DNA from: Falciphora oryzae
Lineage: Eukaryota > Ascomycota > Sordariomycetes > Magnaporthales > Magnaporthaceae
Direction of reading: 5' to 3'
Assembly (NCBI GenBank): GCA_000733355.1
Contig: JNVV01000033.1
Coordinates: 340,486-355,579, forward strand
Length of the DNA: 15,094 nt
In this document: piece after piece, positions 8,530 through 15,094 of the stretch
How the letters are laid out: each line of letters starts with the position of its first letter
How positions within the stretch are numbered: the first letter of the stretch is position 1
Position numbers and translations under genes: made by a program
The notes under the pieces: generated by a model
The model's database searches: none
What the model saw: the letters and a program-made list of their open reading frames with translations, nothing else
What the model was told of the DNA's origin: nothing

Positions 8530-9060
8530 TGTAACAGGCCTTGGCCCTACTATAGCCAGCTACAGTAGTGTCAGGCCTGGAAAAGGGGGGTTCTCGCAGG
8601 GAGGTCTCAGAGGTTCAGCAGCTCAACAGTTGTATTCGTGCAGGGCTCAAACAGGTTTATGGTGTAGGTAGAAACAGAAAAACGATTGCTTGCCCTCCGG
8701 ACCTCCTTCACAGGGGGTTTCTCGGGCCCTCTTTATGCTCTGACCCTCCGGCCGTCCTTCGGTTGTCGTCGGCGCTGCCTCCTCCTTCGTGGCGTCCGTC
8801 GGGGTCTGCCTTTCGGTTGTTGTCGGCACGCTGCCTCCTCCGCGGCGTCCGTCGGAGCCGGATGTGTTTCGTCCTTTTTAGGGTTCCGGGCCGGGCTGAT
8901 TTGCGGGGGCTGATCGGCGCGCGTGTCGCAAAGTTGAACTCTTTTGATCCGCACATCCGTCAGGGCTTGCGCCCCTCCGGCTACCACCCGGAGGCCTCCT
9001 TTGTGATCACCGGTGGCGTCCCCTGCGGCTGCTGGCCATGGTTCTGTGTGGGGTGTTACA
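8530..9060 (-). repeat. 3' LTR, complete (531 bp)
   Basis: Bounded by the inverted heptamers TGTAACA (8530-8536) and TGTTACA (9054-9060), so the LTR has the usual TG...CA ends. It matches 14640-15094 without gaps over its first 455 bp, with 18 differences. In the element's sense U3 starts at 9060. A TATA-like string CATAAAG (8737-8731) lies about 40 bp upstream of AAGCAATCG (8691-8683), which would suit a transcript start near 8691, about 370 bp into the LTR. That U3/R boundary is inferred, not seen. The short minus-strand open frames inside the LTR have no recognisable content. Confidence 0.93.
8758..8855. repeat. Direct repeat inside the LTR (about 45 bp, period 54 bp)
   Basis: Two copies, 8758-8802 and 8812-8855, share TTCGGTTGT, GTCGGC, GCTGCCTCCTCC and GGCGTCCGTCGG in the same order, differing by short indels and a few substitutions. 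The same pair occurs in the right LTR at 14868-14912 and 14922-14965, so the duplication predates insertion. It lies in the inferred U3 part, upstream of the presumed transcription start, where repeated blocks often carry regulatory sites. Confidence 0.75.
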
Positions 9061-9073
9061 ACTATCCCCTTCC
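9061..9073 (-). other. Polypurine tract (plus-strand primer site)
   Basis: Minus-strand sequence GGAAGGGGATAGT directly abuts the 3' LTR start (TGTAACA). A purine-rich run at this position is where RNase H leaves a primer for plus-strand synthesis. It is short and broken by two T, but the placement is exact. Confidence 0.7.
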
Positions 9074-9230
9074 TAAGGAGGCTGTCTTCGGCCTCTAACT
9101 TTCTCCTTTTCCCTGGTGCAACGACAAGTTTTCGTGGATTCGCAAGGGCGTTGACCGTTTTTCTCCCTCGCCTGGGGTAGGCGCTGGTCTCTAGTAAAAC
9201 CCTCGAAAAAGGATGACCAACTTGGCGATT
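9074..9230 (-). other. Short untranslated stretch between pol and the polypurine tract
   Basis: About 157 bp of non-coding DNA follow the pol stop codon (TGA 9233-9231) before the polypurine tract. It contains pyrimidine-rich blocks on the plus strand (around 9100-9120 and 9155-9175) and nothing else I can assign. Confidence 0.5.
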
Positions 9231-9302
9231 TCAGGTGTCCCCTTTTTCACTGCTTGGCTCCACGTCCTGGAGCTCGCGGATCTTTCGGTTCCTTTTGTTC
9301 CG

Positions 9303-9458
9303 GGCCCTTTGGAAGGCTCGTACTTTCGTGGGTGCGCCGCGAAGGTGTTTTTCGGGTTCCCAAGTGTTGTACTCTGCCGGCCAATCCTTCCACTTGACCA
9401 GGTAGTACTTTTTGCTTCGGATCCGTCCTTTATTTCGTACTTTTTCGACCTCCCATTC
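9303..9458 (-). other. Chromodomain at the integrase C-terminus
   Basis: About 52 codons within pol. The core EWEVEKV...YYLVKWKDWPAEYNTWEPE matches the chromodomain consensus. It keeps the Trp of K-W-K and an aromatic three residues later (KWKDW), which together with the Trp of EWEVEKV could form the methyl-lysine cage. No stop or obviously damaging change lies inside it. The rest of the protein is basic and ends about 23 residues further on. Confidence 0.85.
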
Positions 9459-12400
9459 CTTTTGGTCGTCCTCGTACTTTGGTATAGGTAGCGGCACCTC
9501 GTTTTTTTGTTCTCTGGCAGTATACCGCTCGAGGTTTTGCACGGGAATGACGTCGTGAAGACGGCGGTGATGCTCGGGAAATGCCAAACGGTAGGCCTGC
9601 TGGCCTATGCGTTTGGTAATCCGGAAGGGACCGATCCATTTAGGTGCTAACTTTTTGTTTTTTAAACGCAGGTTTTTCGTGGACATTTTGACCAAATCTC
9701 CAACTGCGAACTGCATAGGGATGTGGTTTTTGTTGTAGTATTTAGCTGACCGTTTCTGTGCTTGTAGTAACGTCTTTTTGAGCTTTTTGCGCAATGCATG
9801 AAGTCGTTCGATGCGGTTTTTTGCTGCGGGTACCCTCCCCTTAGGGATATTGTCCGCGATATCAATCCGCATCTCGCAATCCGATCCGTACAGGAAATAG
9901 AACGGCGAGTGCTTTGTAGTGAAGTTCCTGCTGTTGTTATAAGCGTAAGCTGCTAACGGTAGCAGTGATGCCCAGGAGTTTTCCGAACCGGCGCAATAGC
10001 TGCGGAGGTAGTTTTCGATGACGCGGTTAAGGACTTCCGTCTGCCCGTCCGTTTGAGGATGGTAGGCGGTTGATATGCGTTTTTTGATGATCTGGTGTTT
10101 GCACACTTCTTCCCAAAAGCTACTGGTGATGCGGTTATCGCGATCGCTAACGATGCTTTTGGGGGTACCGAATACGCATTCGATACGCTCGAAAAACAGC
10201 TTTGCGAACTGTTTTGCACTTGTGTCAGTTCGTGTGGGGATAAGGACTACGTATTTGGTTAATCGGCATACGACGACGAGAATCGCGTTGAAGACCTGAC
10301 CACCCGCCGTCCTGCTTTTAGGTAGGCCGGTTACCTAGTCCAGAGAGATTTCTTTTATAGGCTGCTTGTTTTTTGGCGGTGGTAGGGGTTTAAGTTTGCC
10401 GTAGGGTTTGTGACGATGAATTGCTTTCCTTTGGCATTGAGGGTACGATGCCACATATGCCGTAATATCCCCTTTGACTCTATCCCACTAGAAGAAGCGC
10501 TGGATGAGATTTAGAGTTTTGGCTACGCCCTAGTGACCGGCTCCCGGGAAGTCGTGAAACTGTTTTAGGATTTCGGTTTTTAAGGCCTCGTTTGCAGGGA
10601 CATAAACCTGATTTCCCCGGAAGATTAACTCGTTACCGTCAGTTAGGTGGAAGTACGATGCTTTTTGCTGCCGAGTCGTTATCGCAGTATTTCGGTGCGG
10701 TGCGGTGTATTTTACGTTAGGTACTGCCAGGCGGGGCTTTTTGACTACTGTTAGCCTTTTGAGCAAATTTATGCTCGCCGGATCCCGCTTTTGTACGTCC
10801 CCAATCCATTTCTTTAGCGGCGTTGGGATCTTTTCCGGGGAGTCCGTGGTTACGCTGCTTTTAAGTTAATTTAAGGCAGTGCGTGCCTCCTGACGAGTGA
10901 TAGATTGCATTTGTAAGGTATGGATGACCTTAAGGGCGTTTGGATCGTCGGCTAACGTGAGTTGTGCTAAACGTACGCTGTCCCGCTCGCTTCGCCGGTT
11001 AGAGATAAAATCTTTAGGGGATCGCTTGTTGGGTGCGCTTTTTACGCTCACTGGTTGGGGAGGCTTATTAGGCGACGCTTTTTCGGCAGTGTCCTTTGCG
11101 TGCTGCTTATGAACAAATACGTTTTGTTCCCGACCCATTTTATTAGATAGCGTCGGTAGAAGTTTTTTAATGAGAGTCTTTTGTCCTTTTTCGCGACCGT
11201 TTATGTAGTCCGGCCGGCGAGACGGAGCGTCGGCTGGGTTTAAAAACCCTGGCCGGTATTTGATCTCGAAGTCGTAGGGTGCTAACTGCAATAGCCAGCG
11301 TGCCTGTCGTCCGTTTAAGCGCTCCTGCTTTATGAAAGCTTTAAGGTTTTTATGATCCGAAAACACCTCCGTGGCTTGCGCCCCTTCGAGGTAATGTCGC
11401 TAATGGCGAAAACTTCCCACTATTGCGAAAAGTTCTTTGTCGTATATAGGATACCGAGTTTCGGCACCTTTGAACTTTTGGGACTAGTAGGCTATAGGGT
11501 GCCACTGGCCGTTGTGCTTTTGCGATAGGATGCCTGCTATGGTAAAGTTGGAAGCGTCCGTTTCGATCCGTAACGGTAAAGTCGGGTCGTAATGCCGCAG
11601 TATTGGTGCGGTCGTGAACGCGTTAATTAGGTCCTCGAATGCCTGCTGTTGGGGTTCTTGCCAGTGATGGCCTATCTGGCCTGGCTTGCGTCCGTTCTTC
11701 ATTTTTTGCAATAGGTCGTGCAAAGGCTTCGCTATGCGGGAAAAGCCGCGGATGAACCGTCGATAAAAGTTGCAAAATCCCACAAAGATTTGGATGTTTT
11801 TGTACGTGCGAGGTGGGTGGTTGATCCATTTGCGAACGATTTGAACACGCGTAGGATCCATTTTGAGCTTTTCGGTGTTGACGATGAAATTTAGGAATTT
11901 AAGTTTTTGCTGGAAAAAGGTGCACTTTTTGGGATTGGTATAAAGCTTAAAGCTGCGAAGTCGATCCAAAACCAGCTTTAGGTGGTGCTGGTGCTCCTTT
12001 TTATTACCGGAGTAAATGAGGATATCGTTTAAGTAGACGATAACGAAGTCGTCCACTAGGCCCCGTAGGGCTTTGTTGATGTAGGTTTGGAACGATGCCG
12101 GGGCGTTGGTAAGTTCGAACGGTAGCACGAGGTACTCGTAATGCCCGTATTTGGTGCGGAACGCGGTTTTCCATTCGTTCCCCTTTTTAATGCGAAGTCG
12201 GTAATACGTATTAACGAGGTCGATTTTAGACAAGCATTTGGCACCGTTTAAGCGGTCGAGCATTTCCCCGATTAACGGAAGCGGTGCTTTATTTTTGATG
12301 GTGATGTCGTTAAGTTCTCGATAGTTAGCGCATAATCGTAACGTGCCGTTTTTCTTCGGGACGAAAATGATAGGGGCTTTTGCTGGTGACTGTGATTCGC

Positions 12401-13190
12401 GGATGATGCCTTATGCGAGGGCATCGGTGAGGTATTCCTGGAGTGCCGTGGATTCAGTTGGAGATAGGTGGTAAATTTGCTTCTACGGGGGCTCTTTGCC
12501 CGGGAGCAGATCGATGGCATGGTTACCGTGGCTATGTTTTGGAAGCATTTTCCCTTTGCGGACGTCGAATACGTCGAAGTGATTTATCCGTAAATTTGCA
12601 GGGACGTTTTTCAAATCTGGCGGTTCGTTTAGACGGTTTTTGAAAGGGTCGTCCTCCCCGGTGCTGCCGATAGAAGGGTTGAAGCGAAGGGAACAAATAA
12701 GTACGCGATTTTTAGTTTGAAGGCTTTTTTGGAAATGGTATGCGGATAGCTGATGGATGCGAGGACGTTGGTTGAAATACCAGGTGCTTTTAGCCGGGTG
12801 GAGGTCCATAGCCAGTTCCTGTATTAATGGCATGCCCACAAAGATAGGGGCGTTTGCTAAGTTTCGTTTGATAGCGAGGAATGGCCGGATAATTTTTACC
12901 GGAGTGCCATTCTGGTTACGAAGGCTTAATCGTAAGTGGTAGACACCATAGGTTTTAACGCCTTAGTCGTTTGCGGCGGCGAAAGTGAGGGATTAGTGAT
13001 CGTATTTAGAACGGTTGCATGGCTTATAGCTTAGGGATTTGCAAAAGGTGATGGAAACGGTATTGATTTCGGCGAACGTGTTTAAGCCGACTTTGACCTT
13101 AATTTTCGGGCCGCCGTTGGAAGAGCTAACGGTCCCTTTAGTGACGAGCGCAGGGGTTGTGCGTATCTGGTCGTTACGGAACGTTGGTGC

Positions 13191-13220
13191 GGGGATAACC
13201 GGGTTCCCCTTTAGTTTTTC
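13191..13220 (-). promoter_or_regulatory. Candidate -1 ribosomal frameshift site between gag and pol
   Basis: Gag ends at TAA 13213-13211. Pol is open in the -1 frame from 13244, giving a 34-nt overlap. In the gag frame the last codons read CAG AAA AAC TAA, so G-AAA-AAC (13220-13214) allows the A-site tRNA to slip back onto AAA. Four nucleotides downstream a hairpin can form: GGGGAAC (13209-13203), loop CCG, then GTT and CCCC (13199-13197 and 13194-13191) with an AT bulge. The heptamer is not the perfect X-XXY-YYZ form, so the site is plausible rather than established. Confidence 0.4.
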
Positions 13221-14593
13221 TGGCGCTTTTCGCTCTGCTCTTTTTTACCTTCCTCCTTCCGGCGCTTTAAGGAGTTGACTTTGGCTTTTTCCCCTTGGGG
13301 GGATTCGCTTTCCTTAGTTGAAGGTTTGGTAGCGGAAAAGGGGTTTTTGCAATTTTTCGCTATATGGTTAGGCTTGCCGCACTTAAGGCATACGCTTTCG
13401 TTCCGGCGTCGTTGGCGTTTGGCGTTTGAAAGCGTCGAGCGTCCGTTGCCTTTGCTATTGCCGTTGCGTTGGTCACGCCCCTTTTGTTTGCTTCGAAATT
13501 TGTGCTTCCCGTCCTTGTTCGATTTTTTTTGGTCCTTTTTGTGGGAGGACTTATGGGAATCTTTCTTTTCGTTGTACGGGGCGCGAGCACCCGTACCTAG
13601 GGTATCCCAAAGGATTTGGGCTGTGGCGACGAGGTTTTCCAAAGTCTCCGCTTTGTGATGCATTCCGCGGGTGACTTGGACTTTTAAGGCAGGGATTAAA
13701 CGGACAACGTAGCTGTTGATATTTGCTGTTTGTCCTGCTTCGCCGCACATACGTTGGTACCGTGTTGCGAAAACATTAGGGTCCTCGTTGTTTTTCTGCA
13801 TGAGTTGTTGTAGGTCGTTGGTAGCCCTTAGGAGTGAAGAATCTTTTCGCAATGTGGTGTTGCGGAGCTATCGCATGAACTTGCGCCAATGTAGGCCCAA
13901 TACCGGGCTGGCTTTGCGCGAGCCGTTGTAGGCGGAGTTGAGGTCGCTATCGAAGGTTCCGACAGCGGCTGCGATGCGTGATCTGGCCGTGGTAAAGCCG
14001 TTAAGGTTGGCTTCGAACGTAAGGTTAAGTTTGCTTTCCCAATGGTCGAAGTCCTGCATTGAGCTTGGAAGCTTTAGCTCGGGCATCTTCTATAAGATCT
14101 TGTGACTGCCTCTGTCTTTGTCGTACGAAGGAAAGATGTCGTTTTCTTCGTCGTCGTCCCTCACCAGGGTGTGGTGCGACGGTGCCCGGGGTGTCGACTG
14201 GTTGCCGGGTCTTCCTAACGGGCGGTTGACCTCCTGGCCGTGCTGCTTTGGGGTTAAACTTTGGGAACGAGCCGGAATTTGGGGCTCGTGGTTAGGGCGA
14301 TTTGGATCGTCCGAATCGTTTGGGAGGCTAAGGGCTTCGCGAATTGCCTTCCGTTCCACAAGTGCTTTTTGGAACTGTGGCAGGATTTTGGTAGGGATGC
14401 AGTTTCGCGTTACGTAGTAGGCGAGCTGCGAACGAGTGTAGGATGCAACGTTGTGGATGCTGAAGTTAGGGTATCTACGAGGGTTGTTGGGGGTGGGTTG
14501 CTCGCGTCCAGGGGGAAGGGTGGATGTTCCCGTTTTTGGATCCTCGTCCTGGCTTGGGTCGTTGATGTCAACGAAGTCGTCAGAGTCCGACAT
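13211..14593 (-). pseudogene. Ty3/Gypsy gag (capsid/nucleocapsid), two internal stops
   Basis: The frame runs from ATG 14593 (context GACC/CACCATG-like) to TAA 13213-13211, 461 codons, all in one phase. The N-terminal third is acidic and Pro/Asn-rich, opening MSDSDDFVDIND. The middle (about 14080-13600) is the helical capsid-like part, with FDHWESKLNL and the retrotransposon-gag pattern around FATRYQRMCGEAG. The C-terminal part is very Lys/Arg-rich and contains one CCHC zinc knuckle, CLKCGKPNHIAKNC (13390-13349), which binds the element RNA. TAG codons at 14092-14090 and 13870-13868 interrupt it; both fit CAG-to-TAG changes. Gag forms the cytoplasmic virus-like particle that encloses the element RNA and Pol. 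This copy cannot make full-length Gag without readthrough. Confidence 0.9.
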
Positions 14594-14639
14594 GGTGATT
14601 GGTGAATGCTGAAGGTCTGAGCAAAAGAAGCAATCGAGT
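14594..14639 (-). other. Gag leader (5' UTR downstream of the LTR)
   Basis: 46 bp between the 5' LTR and the gag ATG, containing the candidate primer-binding site. The leader is unusually short, so gag translation starts almost immediately after the LTR. Confidence 0.7.
14628..14636 (-). other. Candidate primer-binding site, possibly self-primed
   Basis: In the element's sense, CGATTGCTT lies three bases after the 5' LTR ends (TGTTACA). It does not begin with TGG, so a standard tRNA 3'-CCA end would not pair here. The LTR itself contains the exact complement AAGCAATCG (minus strand, 14801-14793 and 8691-8683), near the inferred transcript start. Tf1 and related fungal Ty3/Gypsy elements prime from the 5' end of their own RNA in this way. 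A 9-bp match is short, so the role is inferred. Confidence 0.4.
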
Positions 14640-15094
14640 TGTAACAGGCCTTGGCCCTATTATAGCCAGCTACAGTAGTGTTAGGCCTGGAAAAGGGGGG
14701 TTTTCGCAGGGAGGTTTCAGAGGTTTAGCAGCTTAATAGTTGTATTCGTGCAGGGCTCAAACAGGTTTATGGTGTAGGTAGAAACAGAAAAACGATTGCT
14801 TGCCCTCCGGACCTCCTTCATAGGGGGTCTTTCGGGCCCTCTTTATGCTTTGACCCTCCGGCCGTCCTTCGGTTGTCGTTGGCGCTGCTTCCTCCTTCGT
14901 GGCGTCCGTCGGGGTCTGCTTTTCGGTTGTTGTCGGCACGCTGCCTCCTCCGCGGCGTCCGTCGGAGCCGGATGTGTTTCGTCCTTTTTAGGGTTCCGGG
15001 CCGGGCTGATCTGCGGGGGCTGATCGGCGCGCGTGTCGCAAAGTTGAACTCTCCTGATCCGCACATCCGTTAGGGCTTGCGCCCCTCCGGCTAC
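14640..15094 (-). repeat. 5' LTR, partial (455 of about 531 bp)
   Basis: Begins (plus sense) with TGTAACA at 14640 and aligns without gaps to 8530-8984. The window ends 76 bp before the expected TGTTACA end at 15170. It carries the same internal direct repeat (14868-14965). Compared with the left LTR it has T for C at 14 sites and C for T at 4. Confidence 0.93.

Larger units (their letters stand above)
9231..13244 (-). pseudogene. Ty3/Gypsy pol polyprotein (protease region, RT, RNase H, integrase, chromodomain), ten internal stops
   Basis: A single frame of 1338 codons ends at TGA 9233-9231. Order: a degenerate protease region (about 13230-12830; NTVS at 13064-13053 where a D-T/S-G triad would be expected); RT (about 12480-11800) with FVPKKNG, Asp in LSKIDL, LPFELTNAPASFQ and YLND (12035-12024; YLDD expected); RNase H (about 11640-11250) with ETDASN, YDKELFAIV and FSDHKNL; integrase (about 10570-9850) with an HHCC-type finger, then Asp at 10340-10338, Asp at 10145-10143 (SDRDNR) and Glu at 10037-10035 (TDGQTE), an exact D-x35-E spacing; chromodomain (9458-9303) with WEVEKV, YYLVKWKDW and YNTWEPE. 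Internal stops, given by the codon's lowest plus-strand position: 12993, 12963, 12483, 12411, 11484, 11400, 10866, 10530, 10488, 10335. All are TAA or TAG, and none is TGA. Pol lies in the -1 frame relative to gag. Chromodomains bind methylated histone tails and steer integration to heterochromatin. Confidence 0.93.
8530..15094 (-). mobile_element. Ty3/Gypsy chromovirus-type LTR retrotransposon, nested in the LINE; right end outside the window
   Basis: In the minus sense the order is 5' LTR (from beyond 15094 to 14640), candidate PBS, gag (14593-13211), pol (13244-9231), polypurine tract and 3' LTR (9060-8530). The order protease, RT, RNase H, integrase places it in Ty3/Gypsy rather than Copia, and the C-terminal chromodomain makes it a chromovirus. 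If the right LTR is full length, the element would be 6641 bp and end at 15170. The left flank carries GGTCG at 8525-8529 as the candidate 5-bp target-site duplication; its partner lies outside the window. There are no indels in gag or pol and none between the LTRs, but 12 internal nonsense codons make this copy defective. Confidence 0.93.

Noticed and set aside
8647..8987. Several 60-84-codon minus-strand open frames in the LTR, repeated in the right LTR
   Set aside because: They overlap in several phases, are low-complexity (Thr/Pro/Arg-rich), and owe their duplication to the LTR itself. There is no sign of selection on any one frame.
10134..10148. SDRDN in integrase considered as a damaged SDRG motif
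   Set aside because: Many chromovirus integrases have SDRD here, so this is not evidence of mutation.
12272..12520. 82-codon minus open frame in another phase over the RT start
   Set aside because: The pol frame in the same place encodes recognisable RT sequence (FVPKKNG and following), interrupted only by TAA at 12413-12411. The other frame is a shadow.
14620..14640. tRNA-primed PBS
   Set aside because: No TGG follows the LTR end in the element's sense, so pairing with a mature tRNA 3' CCA end is not supported. A match to an internal tRNA region cannot be excluded without the host tRNA set.
1..15094. CRISPR array, rRNA, tRNA genes, bacterial operon features, telomeric repeats
   Set aside because: No spaced identical repeats, no A/B-box pairs with cloverleaf potential, no rRNA-like conserved blocks, no Shine-Dalgarno-led operons and no TTAGGG arrays were seen.

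Overview
The window looks like gene-poor, transposon-rich DNA from a filamentous ascomycete (Pezizomycotina). Four observations support this: a chromodomain-bearing Ty3/Gypsy retrotransposon, a Tad/I-like LINE with a C-terminal RNase H, a fungal-type glutathione S-transferase (GST) gene, and inactivation that is almost purely C-to-T. That last pattern is the expected footprint of repeat-induced point mutation (RIP). The species cannot be named from the sequence.

Layout. Positions 1-3465 contain no gene I can name. There are a few protein-like but broken minus-strand stretches (about 1353-1743 and 1913-2251) and one weak plus-strand open frame with a signal-peptide-like start (2885-3232). Positions 3466-4143 (minus) hold a recognisable GST gene silenced by two early TAG codons. 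Positions 4275-4997 (plus) hold a probable remnant of LINE ORF1, the gag-like protein, followed by AT-rich decayed DNA to about 5548. From a (GA)13 tract at 5549 up to 8529 (minus) lies the 3' half of a second LINE: 3' UTR, zinc-knuckle tail, RNase H and reverse transcriptase (RT). Its coding frame stops abruptly at 8529/8530, where a Ty3/Gypsy element has inserted.

That element (8530 to beyond the window end, minus strand) has a complete 531-bp 3' LTR (8530-9060), a short polypurine tract, pol (13244-9231; protease region, RT, RNase H, integrase, chromodomain), gag (14593-13211) in a different frame, a candidate primer-binding site, and 455 bp of the 5' LTR (14640-15094). Gag and pol have no frameshift anywhere. 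They carry 12 internal stops, all TAG or TAA, and the RT active site reads YLND instead of YLDD. The two LTRs differ at 18 of 455 aligned positions, and every difference is C/T on the plus strand.

How the parts relate: this is a nested stack, with the LTR element inside the LINE. The missing 5' part of the LINE should resume just beyond the right LTR. I found no unknown enzymatic system. The items most worth a second look are the candidate self-priming arrangement, the candidate -1 gag/pol frameshift site, the strand-exclusive LTR mutations, and the unequal mutational load between the older LINE and the younger LTR element.
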